Of a DNA stretch of 39,993 bases, positions 25,683 through 34,931 are shown piece by piece. Each line of letters starts with the position of its first letter. Position 1 is the stretch's first letter. The notes under the pieces were generated by a model. The model saw nothing but the letters and a program-made list of their open reading frames with translations. It made no database searches and was not told the DNA's origin. The DNA is from Tolypothrix campylonemoides VB511288 (GTDB taxonomy: Bacteria > Cyanobacteriota > Cyanobacteriia > Cyanobacteriales > Nostocaceae): contig JXCB02000033.1 of the NCBI GenBank assembly GCA_000828075.3, positions 41,417 to 81,409 of the forward strand, given 5' to 3'. A program made the translations under genes and the position numbers.

Positions 25683-25711
25683 GTAGGGGTACAACAGTGC
25701 TGTACCCCTAC
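25683..25711. terminator. Perfect 11-bp hairpin after the exported-protein gene
   Basis: Arms GTAGGGGTACA and TGTACCCCTAC with loop ACAGTGC. No T-run follows, so it may be a repeat acting as a transcript end rather than a classical terminator. Confidence 0.55.
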
Positions 25712-25813
25712 CATTTGGTGAATGCAATCAACAAAGGAATTATTAAAAGACAAATATCGAGACAATTTCTGGGATATTCTTAAATAGGTCTGAAGTTTGC
25801 CAAACGAGTGACA

Positions 25814-26980
25814 ATGAAGCTGGCAGGACGAGTAAGTCAAGTAACACCTTCGATAACCTTAGCCATTTCAGCGAAAGCTAAGGCAATGAAGGCAGAAGGA
25901 ATTGATGTTTGTAGTTTTAGCGCTGGGGAACCAGATTTTGACAGTCCAGCGCACGTGAAAGCTGCTGCACAGAAAGCTTTGGAAGAAGGTAAAACTAAGT
26001 ATGGACCAGCATCTGGAGAACCAAAGTTAAGGGAAGCCATTGCTCGCAAGTTAAAAACTGACAATGGTCTTGATTACAAAGCAGAAAATGTCATCGTCAC
26101 CAACGGTGGAAAACATTCTCTGTTTAATTTAATACTGGCGCTGGTTGAAGCAGGAGATGAAGTCATTATCCCTGCACCCTACTGGTTAAGCTACCCTGAA
26201 ATGGTGACGCTTGCAGGAGGGGTGTCTGTAATTGTCCCGACAGATGCTTCTACTGGTTATAAGATTACACCAGAACAGTTGCGTAAGTCGATTACACCCA
26301 AGACGAAATTATTCATCCTCAACTCGCCATCTAACCCCACTGGTATGGTGTACACAGCAGAGGAACTTCAGGCGATCGCCCAAATAATCGTGGAAACTGA
26401 TATTCTTGTTGTTTCCGACGAAATTTATGAGAAGATTCTCTACGATGGTGCCAAACACGTCAGCATTGGCTCGCTGGGATCAGAAATTTTTGCTCGAACT
26501 GTGATCAGCAATGGATTTGCCAAAGCTTACTCGATGACGGGATGGCGCATTGGATATTTAGCAGGACCAGTTGATTTGATTAAGGCAACAATTAACATCC
26601 AAAGCCATAGTGTGTCGAATGTTTGTACCTTTGCTCAATATGGGGCGATCGCTGCTTTGGAAGGTTCGCAAGATTGTGTAGAAGAAATGCGTCAAGCTTT
26701 CGCTAAACGCCGAGAAGTGATGTTTGAACGACTCAACGCTATTCCTGGACTGAGTTGTCCAAAACCAGACGGCGCTTTCTACCTGTTCCCGGATATTACC
26801 AAAACAGGACTAAAATCCCTAGATTTTTGTAACGCCTTGCTAGAAAAAGAGCAAGTGGCAGTTATTCCTGGAATCGCCTTTGGTGCTGATGACAATATTC
26901 GCCTTTCCTACGCCACGGATTTGGCAACAATTGAAAAGGGAATGGATAGATTGGAAAAATTTGTCAAGTCAGTTATTTAG
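25814..26980 (+). CDS. aspC: Aspartate aminotransferase-type PLP enzyme
   Basis: 388 aa from the ATG at 25814 ([18 protein letters not shown]); a GTG six bases upstream is possible but adds only two residues. This is a fold-type I, class I aminotransferase. [12 protein letters not shown] and [14 protein letters not shown] lie near the N-terminus, [12 protein letters not shown] and [10 protein letters not shown] follow, and the PLP lysine is in [20 protein letters not shown]. The C-terminal NIRLSYATD contains the substrate-carboxylate arginine. It most likely transfers the amino group between aspartate and 2-oxoglutarate; closely related enzymes can also use prephenate. It is monocistronic by position, ending in a hairpin shared with the convergent DUF4336 gene. 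Confidence 0.9.
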   Translation: MKLAGRVSQVTPSITLAISAKAKAMKAEGIDVCSFSAGEPDFDSPAHVKAAAQKALEEGKTKYGPASGEPKLREAIARKLKTDNGLDYKAENVIVTNGGKHSLFNLILALVEAGDEVIIPAPYWLSYPEMVTLAGGVSVIVPTDASTGYKITPEQLRKSITPKTKLFILNSPSNPTGMVYTAEELQAIAQIIVETDILVVSDEIYEKILYDGAKHVSIGSLGSEIFARTVISNGFAKAYSMTGWRIGYLAGPVDLIKATINIQSHSVSNVCTFAQYGAIAALEGSQDCVEEMRQAFAKRREVMFERLNAIPGLSCPKPDGAFYLFPDITKTGLKSLDFCNALLEKEQVAVIPGIAFGADDNIRLSYATDLATIEKGMDRLEKFVKSVI

Positions 26981-26989
26981 TCGGATTTT

Positions 26990-27019
26990 GTAGAGACGCT
27001 TCAAACAGCGCGTCTCTAC
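26990..27019. terminator. Hairpin between convergent genes
   Basis: Perfect 10-bp arms GTAGAGACGC and GCGTCTCTAC with a 10-base loop. It is followed after a few bases by GATTTTTTG on the plus strand. It is placed to end the aminotransferase transcript and possibly the opposing DUF4336 transcript. Confidence 0.72.
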
Positions 27020-27087
27020 ATAGATAGATTTTTTGCCTTCGTCAAATTTTTTGAATATGAAACCGCATCACCGCTTTGCCGTTTTTG

Positions 27088-28320
27088 CTACACCTTCTGT
27101 TTTGCAGGCGGTACAATGCCAAACTTATTTAAACCTTTATCAATTACCCTCAGTAATTTAAAATCCTCCTGCGGTAAAGGATAACTGCTACTGTTGAACA
27201 AGCCGGCACTGATAGCAGGCTGGTTTTCAAGAAAGGAAAATGCTTGTCGAAATTGATACGGCTGTGCTTGAATTGGTGAGTCGAAATGACAGGGAATAAT
27301 CCACTGAAAGTCCCAACTTGCAACTTTATCAGCCCACTCGATGGTTTCGGTGGGTGCGCGGTTGAGAATGAGAGTTTGTAAAATTGGTGCTACAAACAGA
27401 CGACCATTTCCTTGCAGTGCATCGAATGACCGCTTCCAGTCTGAGTTCCATTTGAAAGGAAACAACCCGAAATAGGCTTTCTTGCTGCGTTCTGGGGCTT
27501 TGAGGGCATTGCGAAATACGTCACTCCATGTGGGTATTTGCAGCACGCTTGGTTGGAAGTACAAAGCAAACAGCGAGATGCGCTGCCATCCCTTACGCCG
27601 ATTTGCCTGATTGTCCTCAATTATATCAGACGCGTTGTCTTTGGCATGGAACAGCAAGGGGTATGGATCTAATTGGACGATCGCCGGCGGAGATTCTGGT
27701 ACAGAAACCACTGAATCTGTTACCAGCAAAGTGTGCGATCGCCTATGAAAAAATGCAACTTCTTCAAACCGACCTGGTCCAAGCTCAATCGGACCTAGGA
27801 TCGCATAATCAAACTCTTCCGCAAAGGGGGTTTGGCTGCTGTCTTCTGGAAGTAATGAAGTGCGTTTGGGGGGTAAGCCAAGCCAACTAAGTGGCAGATT
27901 CAGCGGAAAACTCCACTGATTGGGAGCTACAAACACCTGTGCATTGGCAAAGTATCTGGCAAACGGACCAACGAAAACTTTGTGTTCTATGCCGGAGATA
28001 GTTGGGAGGATGATGTACTTGACGTTACCGTGTTGTTCCACCAATTCCATGACTAAACGGATACACTCTCTTGTTGGTGCAACAGGCGCATAGACCAAGA
28101 GTCCGCCGCTTTGTAACTTAACAACGGTCATGCGAACAGGCACGACAACGTAGAATATGCCCTGGAGTTGGTCAAAAGTCCAGACTGTATCTTTTACTAC
28201 TTCTTTGCGGATTGTCCGCCGCTTGCCATATGGATAGATTGGCACAACAGGCCAAAACGACCATGAAAAGTCGCTTGGATGAATCTGTTCTGCGTTTTCT
28301 ACACGTTCATCATGAGCCAC
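27088..28320 (-). CDS. DUF4336 protein (metallo-beta-lactamase-like fold)
   Basis: 410 aa. The order of elements fits DUF4336: a beta-rich N-terminal part (MTVVKLQSGGLLVYAPVAPT), then VKYIILPTISGIEHKVFVGP, then the second half with FHRRSHTLLVTDSVVSV and WIIPCHFDSPIQA. The fold is beta-lactamase-like, but the HxHxDH metal motif of true hydrolases is not visible; HK and CHFD residues are left. The function is unknown; members are common in cyanobacteria and plants. The start is GTG at 28320, preceded by GGAAGGGGG. No signal peptide is seen. Confidence 0.82.
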   Translation of the reverse strand: MAHDERVENAEQIHPSDFSWSFWPVVPIYPYGKRRTIRKEVVKDTVWTFDQLQGIFYVVVPVRMTVVKLQSGGLLVYAPVAPTRECIRLVMELVEQHGNVKYIILPTISGIEHKVFVGPFARYFANAQVFVAPNQWSFPLNLPLSWLGLPPKRTSLLPEDSSQTPFAEEFDYAILGPIELGPGRFEEVAFFHRRSHTLLVTDSVVSVPESPPAIVQLDPYPLLFHAKDNASDIIEDNQANRRKGWQRISLFALYFQPSVLQIPTWSDVFRNALKAPERSKKAYFGLFPFKWNSDWKRSFDALQGNGRLFVAPILQTLILNRAPTETIEWADKVASWDFQWIIPCHFDSPIQAQPYQFRQAFSFLENQPAISAGLFNSSSYPLPQEDFKLLRVIDKGLNKFGIVPPAKQKV

Positions 28321-28522
28321 TCCATGCCCCCTTCCAAATTCCCAATCCTCAAGCTATTTTATCTATATTTGAACTCCAGATGTTAAAGTTTACCAAGGCG
28401 TCCCCTTGTAGTGTCTTAACAAATAAATATCTTAACTGAACCGTATTGACTTATGTCCTGTTGAATAAGTGCATAAGTTAATTTCACTGTTCTTACCAGG
28501 GATATTTCAATAATCATAACTA

Positions 28523-28648
28523 TAGCAGTCCTATTTCATTTGTGTGAAAGTGCCTGCGCTAAGCGCATAAATTGACCTTATTAAAATCCCCGACTTCTTA
28601 AAGAAGCCAGGGATCTTGTTTGCTCACAAATCCAAGGGCGGACTGCTA
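28523..28648. mobile_element. Possible MITE-like element
   Basis: TAGCAGTCC at 28523-28531 and GGACTGCTA at 28640-28648 form a 9-bp inverted repeat around 126 bp without a gene. The ends resemble those of the 39059-39254 element (TAGCAATCC). Non-autonomous, if real. Confidence 0.4.
28586..28614 (-). terminator. Terminator-like hairpin after the biosynthetic operon
   Basis: Read on the minus strand, ATCCCTGGCTTCTT pairs with AAGAAGTCGGGGAT (two imperfect positions) and is followed by TTTTAAT. It lies 147 bp beyond the stop of the MbtH-like gene, the last gene of the operon. Confidence 0.5.
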
Positions 28649-28760
28649 CAATAGACCGAACCGAAAACTAATCTCAAACTCTTGCGCTGTCTGGGTTAAT
28701 GTTTAATTTCTGGAGAGGTCTAATTAGCCGTACATGATTCAATCTGCAAGCTTATTTGCG

Positions 28761-28988
28761 TTATAGTTGAGTGCGACCAGCTTCCTCCATCTTTTTTCGG
28801 AGACTAAGCGGTCTCATGTCAGTCCAAACTTCTTTGATGTAATCCAGGCATTCTTGTTTGAGACCAGTTTTTCCAGCATCTTTCCAACCAAGTGCGTTCT
28901 CTCGGTCGGCGGGCCAAATGGAATACTGTTCTTCGTCATTGACTACAACTTTGTAAATTGTCGTATCTTCCTTGTCGTCTTGATACAT
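28761..28988 (-). CDS. MbtH-like protein (NRPS adenylation partner)
   Basis: 75 aa, typical family length. The signature is nearly complete: [19 protein letters not shown], then [20 protein letters not shown] and PLSLR. The three conserved tryptophans are W25, W35 and W55. MbtH-like proteins bind adenylation domains and are often needed for their folding or activity, so the expected partner is the A domain of the NRPS encoded about 6 kb upstream on the same strand. The ATG at 28988 is preceded by AGGAAG. As the last gene of the run, it supports one co-transcribed biosynthetic unit. Confidence 0.95.
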   Translation of the reverse strand: MYQDDKEDTTIYKVVVNDEEQYSIWPADRENALGWKDAGKTGLKQECLDYIKEVWTDMRPLSLRKKMEEAGRTQL

Positions 28989-29100
28989 AATTTATCTTCC
29001 TAACAAATACAAAAAAACTATCTGCATTCATCTGCTAAAAACTGCGTTAAAATCCAAAACATTCATGAAAGTATCTCCAGCCTTAAGAATTGCTCTTGTC

Positions 29101-29418
29101 TTAATTGACTGATGTTTGTAGTTGTACGGGTTCGTACACTGGAATTTCAAACGCAAGTTTCTTGTGGCAAAACTCTTTCCATTCGGGAGTGACATTGTCA
29201 AAAATGATATTTTCGTCTTTGAAAATTCCATCTGTGACTACATAGTTTTCTTGTAGATATAAAAAGTCATTTTCCGTGAGTGTTCTATTCACTTCAACTT
29301 GATTGCCATCAACCTCTTTTTTTTCTTTTCTTGTATTTTCAGCATTCTCAGTCCACTGACCGAACTGTCTTAGTTTTTTGATTGAATAAGCTTTGCAATA
29401 TTTTCCCATCGTTGCCAT
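29101..29418 (-). CDS. Unrecognised 105-aa protein in biosynthetic cluster
   Basis: 105 aa starting MATMGKYCKAYSIKKLRQFG. The ATG at 29418 has GAGGT at good spacing. The sequence is hydrophilic and compositionally ordinary for a soluble cytosolic protein, without signal peptide, transmembrane helix or metal motif. LTENDFLYLQENYVVTDGIF and FDNVTPEWKEFCHKKLAFEI look like a compact alpha/beta domain. I do not recognise the family. It lies 112 bp upstream of the MbtH-like gene and 255 bp downstream of the MATE gene, all on the same strand, so a part in the pathway (accessory, tailoring or immunity) is plausible but unproven. Confidence 0.72.
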   Translation of the reverse strand: MATMGKYCKAYSIKKLRQFGQWTENAENTRKEKKEVDGNQVEVNRTLTENDFLYLQENYVVTDGIFKDENIIFDNVTPEWKEFCHKKLAFEIPVYEPVQLQTSVN

Positions 29419-29673
29419 AATGATACCTCATTTAATACTTTTTCGTGACTAGTTATCAATCATCTTTATCTCTAAAATTTTATTCTATCTTCTTTTGTGC
29501 CACCCGTACTCGGTAGGAGAACCCGTAGGGTAGAATACCTAAATTAAATAACTGCTTCAGGCGCATCATAACGCAGAGGAAAACAAGGAATAAAAAAGAG
29601 CTATACAAAGCGATTTAAGGGGCACTGCACTCCTTGCAATCGTTAACGAAGAGGATTTAAGGAATTTAATGAT

Positions 29674-31041
29674 TTATGCTTTCAGTTGCATTTTTGTCAA
29701 ATGCTCAAATTCTATAAGTATCAATATTAATGCAATGAAAATCACTAAAATATCTGTCATCAAAATTCCATAGTATATACCAGTGATAGCCATTAATTTT
29801 GAGAAAATTAGCACTATAGGAATGAATAGAAATAGACTCTTTAGAAGAATGATAATTGTGACTATTTTTCCTTTACCTAGAGATTGAAATAAAGTTGCTC
29901 CCAAGAAAACTAAGGGCATGATTGGTATTAGTAAACAAAGAATCCGAAAGTTGAGGAAATCATTACTAGTAAAAGCAGCCTCTGGCAGTAACCAGCTTAG
30001 AAATGTGTTTGGAGATAATTGTAGAGGTAGCCAGAATAATGTTAATACAGTGATTCCACCATTCAAAAAAGTTAAATAAGCTTTTTTGAGTCTGTCATAA
30101 TTTTTAGCTCCATAATTTATACCAATCACAGGTTGCAAGGCTTGCGTAAAGCCATTTGAAGGAATGTATGCCAATGAAGTCAATGTCACTGTTGCTCCGA
30201 AGAAGGCAATATCATTCTGTGTTCCATAATGAGAGATTGATTTAAAAACCACAAAACTTTGAATTAAGCCCATAACTTGAGTCAGTAGGGCTGAGATTCC
30301 CACTGATAAAATAGCAGGCAGTAAGTCTACTGCTAGAACAAAATTTTTGGGATTAACTGGAATAGAACTTTTACCAGAAATAAAATAAGTTAAAATTACA
30401 ATACTAAAAACAACTCTTGCAATAACTGTAGCAAGAGCTACTCCCTGAATACCCCAGTGAAAAACACTAATAAATATGAAATCTAAAATTAGGTTAACAA
30501 TGACAAAAATCCCTGCAAAGATGGTGGCTAGTCTAATTCTGCCTTCTGATTTGATAATCTGGCTAGAGGCTACCGCTAGGATAAAGAATACTGAACCAAG
30601 CATATAAGTCTTAAAATATTGTGCCCCCGCAGAGGCAACTTCACCAGTGCCTCCCATGAATGTAATTAATTCTTCACCAAAGCTATAGCTAATAATTGTG
30701 ATAAAAAAGGAGATAACAAGACTCATTACTATTAAATTTCCAAATATTTTGGACTGAGTTTTGATATCTCCTGAACCAATAGCTCGACTGAGAACTGAAG
30801 CAGAACCTACTCCAACTAAGAGAGCAAATCCAGTTAATATATTTGTGAGCGGTAGTGCAAGCGAGATACCTGCGACAGCGGTTTTACCAATAAGTTGCCC
30901 TGCAAATAAGATATCAGTAAAATTGTTCAAGCCTAGTAGCAGCATTCCTAAAATACCGGGAATTGATAACTTGAACATCAGTTTAACGAGATTACCTTGG
31001 AGGATCTCATTTGTCATTTGAGATTGTTTTTGTGGAGTCAT
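29674..31041 (-). CDS. MATE-family efflux transporter
   Basis: 455 aa from the ATG at 31041 (MTPQKQSQMTNEILQGNLVK). A GTG at 31095 is in frame but would overlap the preceding gene, and the ATG is better placed 26 bp after that stop. About twelve hydrophobic segments are spread over the length. FKLSIPGILGMLLLGLNNFT, FAGQLIGKTAVAGISLALP and GVGSASVLSRAIGSGD are typical of the first MATE half; FTQALQPVIGINYGAKN is the equivalent in the second half. It is probably an inner-membrane Na+- or H+-driven exporter. By position it likely exports the product of the surrounding NRPS/PKS genes or gives self-resistance. Confidence 0.9.
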   Translation of the reverse strand: MTPQKQSQMTNEILQGNLVKLMFKLSIPGILGMLLLGLNNFTDILFAGQLIGKTAVAGISLALPLTNILTGFALLVGVGSASVLSRAIGSGDIKTQSKIFGNLIVMSLVISFFITIISYSFGEELITFMGGTGEVASAGAQYFKTYMLGSVFFILAVASSQIIKSEGRIRLATIFAGIFVIVNLILDFIFISVFHWGIQGVALATVIARVVFSIVILTYFISGKSSIPVNPKNFVLAVDLLPAILSVGISALLTQVMGLIQSFVVFKSISHYGTQNDIAFFGATVTLTSLAYIPSNGFTQALQPVIGINYGAKNYDRLKKAYLTFLNGGITVLTLFWLPLQLSPNTFLSWLLPEAAFTSNDFLNFRILCLLIPIMPLVFLGATLFQSLGKGKIVTIIILLKSLFLFIPIVLIFSKLMAITGIYYGILMTDILVIFIALILILIEFEHLTKMQLKA

Positions 31042-31066
31042 TTTAAAGTTCTCGGCTTGATGCTGT

Positions 31067-32095
31067 TTACTTGACCTTAACCAAACGGCTAACACGATAT
31101 TGCTTCACCGCTTTTAACTCCATCTCTTTTCCTGAGTTAAGCGCACTCATGACCTCACCACTGGCTTCAACTCTAGCTTTGTAGGCACCAGATACACTGT
31201 TATCTGGGGTAGTATAATCAATACGTACTTCCGCCCAATCAGCCTCCTGTCCTTGACCAACTTCTTCTTTTACAAGCGTCGTGCCAACTTTCAAGTAATC
31301 GAGCCAAGCCCAGCCCAACTGCATCCAGATTTCCCGTTCAGCAATTTGTTCAAACTTGGTTAAACCTGCCCATCCTCGGTAGAATGGACGCAACTGTGAA
31401 ACTGAACCATTTCTCTTGACTAGTAAATCAAGGGCTTCAGGTTCTAAATGTCCCCATAAGCACCCTTGAGGTAAATCAATTAAGGTGGGAGCAAATTGAT
31501 GACCGCCAAAGTGAGTTGTTTGCCACACTCTTAATTTTCCATTGGAAGCAGGAGCATATTCTTTGCGTAATCGACGATATATAGGAGTCCCGAATCTGCC
31601 ACAGGCAAGGTCAACTTGAGCATGGGTGCAAACCATGAGTTCGCGAATGTGACTCGTATGTTGCTGATACTGCTGAAACTTGGATAGCTCGTTGGGCTGT
31701 TGCATTAACTGCTTGAGTATTGCTGTCACTAAATTAATTGCGTCGTTTGTTGGAACAACAAACTCTTGCTTCTCAAACTGAGAAAACATTTTAGCAGGAC
31801 GATAGTAGTAGAGTACGCGGGTAAAGCCAGGCTGAGAGTAATCGGGGTCAGGAGCAATCAACATTGGTCTCAGCTTGACTCCATGCTTGACAATTAATTG
31901 GAACAAACCTATCAATGGCTTTATTCTTGGATTTTCCTGAAAGAGGTTTTGTGACCAAGGTTGTGGGATTTCCATAATCACCCAATGATCGCAAGTACCT
32001 GCTGTGCCAATTGGATCTTCTTGATTAGCTTTGGAAATTAACGAGCAAAAACGACAATCTGTTAGGGGAAGTTGCTCGGTCGGTTGGGTTTGCAT
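31067..32095 (-). CDS. Sucrase/ferredoxin-like protein (thioredoxin-like [2Fe-2S])
   Basis: 342 aa. The second half carries CTHAQVDLACGRFGTPIYRR and, 29 residues after the second Cys, HFGGHQFAPTLIDLPQG. C156-x8-C165 and H195-FGG-H199 fit the CX8C...HxGGH pattern of Apd1/Aim32-type proteins, which bind a bis-histidinyl [2Fe-2S] cluster on a thioredoxin-like fold. An additional C14-RF-C17 lies at the N-terminus. It is probably a cytosolic electron carrier. It starts 22 bp after the second P450 gene and ends 25 bp before the MATE gene, so co-transcription is likely. Donation of electrons to the P450s is an inference from position only. Confidence 0.82.
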   Translation of the reverse strand: MQTQPTEQLPLTDCRFCSLISKANQEDPIGTAGTCDHWVIMEIPQPWSQNLFQENPRIKPLIGLFQLIVKHGVKLRPMLIAPDPDYSQPGFTRVLYYYRPAKMFSQFEKQEFVVPTNDAINLVTAILKQLMQQPNELSKFQQYQQHTSHIRELMVCTHAQVDLACGRFGTPIYRRLRKEYAPASNGKLRVWQTTHFGGHQFAPTLIDLPQGCLWGHLEPEALDLLVKRNGSVSQLRPFYRGWAGLTKFEQIAEREIWMQLGWAWLDYLKVGTTLVKEEVGQGQEADWAEVRIDYTTPDNSVSGAYKARVEASGEVMSALNSGKEMELKAVKQYRVSRLVKVK

Positions 32096-32117
32096 ATTGG
32101 TGAGTAAGTTGCTTTCT

Positions 32118-33497
32118 TTAAGTAGAACTAGTCACAAGCTGTTGCGATCGCCCTTTGTGTGAACTTACTTCAAGCAATATCATTTTCAAGCCACTAGCAG
32201 GGGGATAGTTAACACCTCGGGCTTTGGGTTTTTCCACTCTTTTTTCATCGGCTAGTACGAGTTGATAGCGACAGAGAATTGTTGCTAAGACGAGCTTCAT
32301 TTCAAACAGCGCTAATGCCTCACCCGGACAGCGACGAGCGCCACCCCCAAAAGGTAGAAATTCATAGGGGGAGTATTGTCGTTCCAAAAAGCGCTCTGGT
32401 TTGAATTGCTTCGGTTCTGGGTATAAGTCTTCACGCTGATGTGTCAGATAAATACAGCCTCTCGTGACTGTACCTGGACTCAATTCATAGCCCATCACTT
32501 CAATTGGTGATTCTACTAATCGTGGAAATGTGACTACCTGAGTTGGGTAAATTCGTAGTGCTTCGTTACAGACGGCGCTTAGGTAGGGTAGTGCGCTAAT
32601 GCTCATGGGGTCTGGGTTTTCACCAAGGCTATCGAGTTCTTCTAGCAATCGTTCGCGAACAGCAGGTAAACGGTGAATCCAGTACAATGCCCAAGTAATG
32701 GCAGTGGCTGACGCATCCTGACCACCAAAGAGTAATGAAGGGAATATGTCACGTATATCCTGATTGGTCATGGGTTGACCTGTTTCATCGCAAGCAAACA
32801 ATAGTTCGGAGAGGACATCCGCGCGGGAGGGGTCTGCTTGCGCTCGACGTTCTTCAATTTCGGTGTAGAGTAGTTTGTCAAATTGTCGCTGGAGATGCAG
32901 CCAGTATCCCCACGGACTCCACCGACCTAAATCCTTTCGCAGAAACGGATAGGACAGGGACAACCCCAACCAACGAGACCGGGCAAAACTTAATAAATTG
33001 GAAAGTAGTCGCCTAAATTGCTCATAACGCTCTCCCTCATATAAACCAAACAAAGCTTGCAATATCACCTCTAAGGTAATTTTTTGCATAGTAGGGTAGG
33101 CATAAAAAGGTTGGGCAATCGCCAGCTCGTTCATGACTTTTTCTGCAACTTGACAAATACGCTGTCCGTATGCTTGTACCCGATTGCCATGCAGGGGAGG
33201 CATCAACAACTGACGACGATGTTTGTGGCGCAAGCCATCAAGCATAAGTAATCCATTGTTTCCCACTAGTGGCGCACCGCCTTGGTTCAATTTACCAGAA
33301 GCTGTAATCTCTTTGGCACTCGTAAAAATCTGCTTTATTCCCTGTGGGTTACTGACTATCACTAAAGGTGTAGAACCAGCCATAATAGTGAAAATATCAC
33401 CATAGCGATCGCCCATTGTATCCATGAAGTTAAGGGGATCGCTCTCAAATTGACGAAGCAATCCAGAGGAAGCTTTTGGTCCTGGTGGTAATTTCAT
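32118..33497 (-). CDS. Cytochrome P450, CYP110-like (second of pair)
   Basis: 459 aa, soluble, starting MKLPPGPKASSGLLRQFESD. Landmarks are the ExxR motif E312-ALR315, the PERF box (FKPERFLERQ) and heme loop FLPFGGGARRCPG with Cys390 as iron ligand. In the I-helix FGGQDASATA stands where CYP110 enzymes usually have GHETTAT: the acid is D261 and the conserved threonine is A262. It is about 60% similar by eye to the next P450 (for example THQREDLYP, GRWSP.GY), so the pair arose by duplication. As a monooxygenase in the NRPS/PKS operon, it probably hydroxylates or otherwise oxidises the nascent or released product. The ribosome binding site is weak. Confidence 0.92.
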   Translation of the reverse strand: MKLPPGPKASSGLLRQFESDPLNFMDTMGDRYGDIFTIMAGSTPLVIVSNPQGIKQIFTSAKEITASGKLNQGGAPLVGNNGLLMLDGLRHKHRRQLLMPPLHGNRVQAYGQRICQVAEKVMNELAIAQPFYAYPTMQKITLEVILQALFGLYEGERYEQFRRLLSNLLSFARSRWLGLSLSYPFLRKDLGRWSPWGYWLHLQRQFDKLLYTEIEERRAQADPSRADVLSELLFACDETGQPMTNQDIRDIFPSLLFGGQDASATAITWALYWIHRLPAVRERLLEELDSLGENPDPMSISALPYLSAVCNEALRIYPTQVVTFPRLVESPIEVMGYELSPGTVTRGCIYLTHQREDLYPEPKQFKPERFLERQYSPYEFLPFGGGARRCPGEALALFEMKLVLATILCRYQLVLADEKRVEKPKARGVNYPPASGLKMILLEVSSHKGRSQQLVTSST

Positions 33498-33535
33498 AAG
33501 TATTTTTTTGTAATTGTTTCATTATTGAGCTTGTA

Positions 33536-34912
33536 TTAAATTGAACTTACAACAAATGGCTGCGACTGTCCTTGATGCTGACGCCGACCGTGCATAACCA
33601 TCTTTACACCACTTGCTGGGTAACAAATCAGACCTCCAAACTTGGGACGTTCTGGGCGCTGGCTGACTAGTTCTAATTGATAACGTGAAAGAATAGTTGC
33701 TAACACAAGCTTCATTTCAAATAAGGCAAAAGCTCCGCCAATACACACACGAGAACCACCGCCAAAGGGGAAAAATTCGTAGGGAGAGAATTGTTTTTCT
33801 AAAAAGCGTTCTGGATTAAATTCTTTGGGGTGTGGGTATAAATCTTCACGCTGGTGCGTAGAATAAATATTGCCAATGAGTACTGTACCCGGACTCAACT
33901 CGTAGCCCATGATTTCAACGGTTGATTCTACCAACCTGGGAAATGTAAACAACTGAGTTGGGTAAATTCGCAAAACTTCGTTACAAACAGCGTTTAGGTA
34001 GGGTAGTGCGACAATACTCATAGGGTCTGGGTTTTCACCAAGGCTGTCGAGTTCCTCAAGCAGTCGAAGGCGAACGCTAGGCAAACGGTGAATCCAGTAT
34101 AATGACCAGGCTAGAGCAGTTCCTGAAGCATCACCAGCTGCAAATATAGGGGATAATAGAAGGTCACGCACCTCTTCATCGCTTAATGGTTGACCTGTTT
34201 CATCGCAAGCAAATATAAGGTCGGAGAGGATGTCACTGCGCGAGGAATCTGGTTGCTTGCGACGTTCTTCAACCTCAGCCGATAGCAATTGAAAAAGTTC
34301 TCGCCTCAGGTGAAGGCGGTACCCCTGTGGACTCCATCGACCTAAATCGCGTTGTCTAAAAATATTGCTAAGAATCTTATCTATAGGAGATTGTCCATGT
34401 CTAAGCACAGACACAAATAAATGTTTGATTTTGTCATAGCGTTCTCCTTCATACAAACCCATGACAACCTCTACACCCACTCGCAAGGTGATATCTTCAA
34501 TGGTTGGGTATGCAACAAAAGATTTTCCAACCACCTGTTGACTCATGATTTTTTCTGTGAGTTCGCAGATACGTTGTCCGCAGGCTTGCATCCGCACTCC
34601 ATGAAAACCTTGCATTAAAAGCTTACGTCGATTTTTGTGAACTAAGCCATTAAGTTGAAGAACTCCTTGATTTCCTGTCATCAAGGCGAAATTTTGGTTC
34701 AACTCACCCCTAGCTGCAATTTCCTTGGTATTTGTGAAAATTTCCTTTATTCCTAAAGGATTGCTGACATAAACAATTGGTGTAGAACCAGACATTACAG
34801 TGACGATATCACCATAACGTTTGGAAATCGCATCCATATAGCCAAAGGGGTCAGCCTCGAATTGCAGATTTAGTAGCCAGAAGGGTCTTTTCGGTCCTGG
34901 GGGTAGTTTCAT
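33536..34912 (-). CDS. Cytochrome P450, CYP110-like (first of pair)
   Basis: 458 aa, sister of the following P450 and collinear with it along its length. ExxR is E312-VLR315, and the heme loop is FFPFGGGSRVCIGG with Cys390. The I-helix reads FAAGDASGTA, again an Asp-Ala (D261-A262) in place of the usual acid-threonine pair. It starts 19 bp after the NRPS stop, which places it in the same transcript. The substrate cannot be predicted; the two enzymes may act on different positions of one product, or one may be redundant. Confidence 0.92.
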   Translation of the reverse strand: MKLPPGPKRPFWLLNLQFEADPFGYMDAISKRYGDIVTVMSGSTPIVYVSNPLGIKEIFTNTKEIAARGELNQNFALMTGNQGVLQLNGLVHKNRRKLLMQGFHGVRMQACGQRICELTEKIMSQQVVGKSFVAYPTIEDITLRVGVEVVMGLYEGERYDKIKHLFVSVLRHGQSPIDKILSNIFRQRDLGRWSPQGYRLHLRRELFQLLSAEVEERRKQPDSSRSDILSDLIFACDETGQPLSDEEVRDLLLSPIFAAGDASGTALAWSLYWIHRLPSVRLRLLEELDSLGENPDPMSIVALPYLNAVCNEVLRIYPTQLFTFPRLVESTVEIMGYELSPGTVLIGNIYSTHQREDLYPHPKEFNPERFLEKQFSPYEFFPFGGGSRVCIGGAFALFEMKLVLATILSRYQLELVSQRPERPKFGGLICYPASGVKMVMHGRRQHQGQSQPFVVSSI

Positions 34913-34931
34913 CAGTCTTTATTTACTCCCA

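Larger units (their letters stand above)
28321..28760. other. Intergenic interval downstream of the NRPS/PKS operon
   Basis: 440 bp between DUF4336 (minus) and the MbtH-like gene (minus). It contains the DUF4336 promoter region, a hairpin that may end the biosynthetic operon (28586-28614) and a possible small inverted-repeat element (28523-28648). No gene is supported. Confidence 0.6.

Noticed and set aside
27088-28320. DUF4336 protein as an active metallo-hydrolase
   Set aside because: The fold is suggested by family, but the HxHxDH zinc motif is not visible, so no enzymatic activity is assigned.
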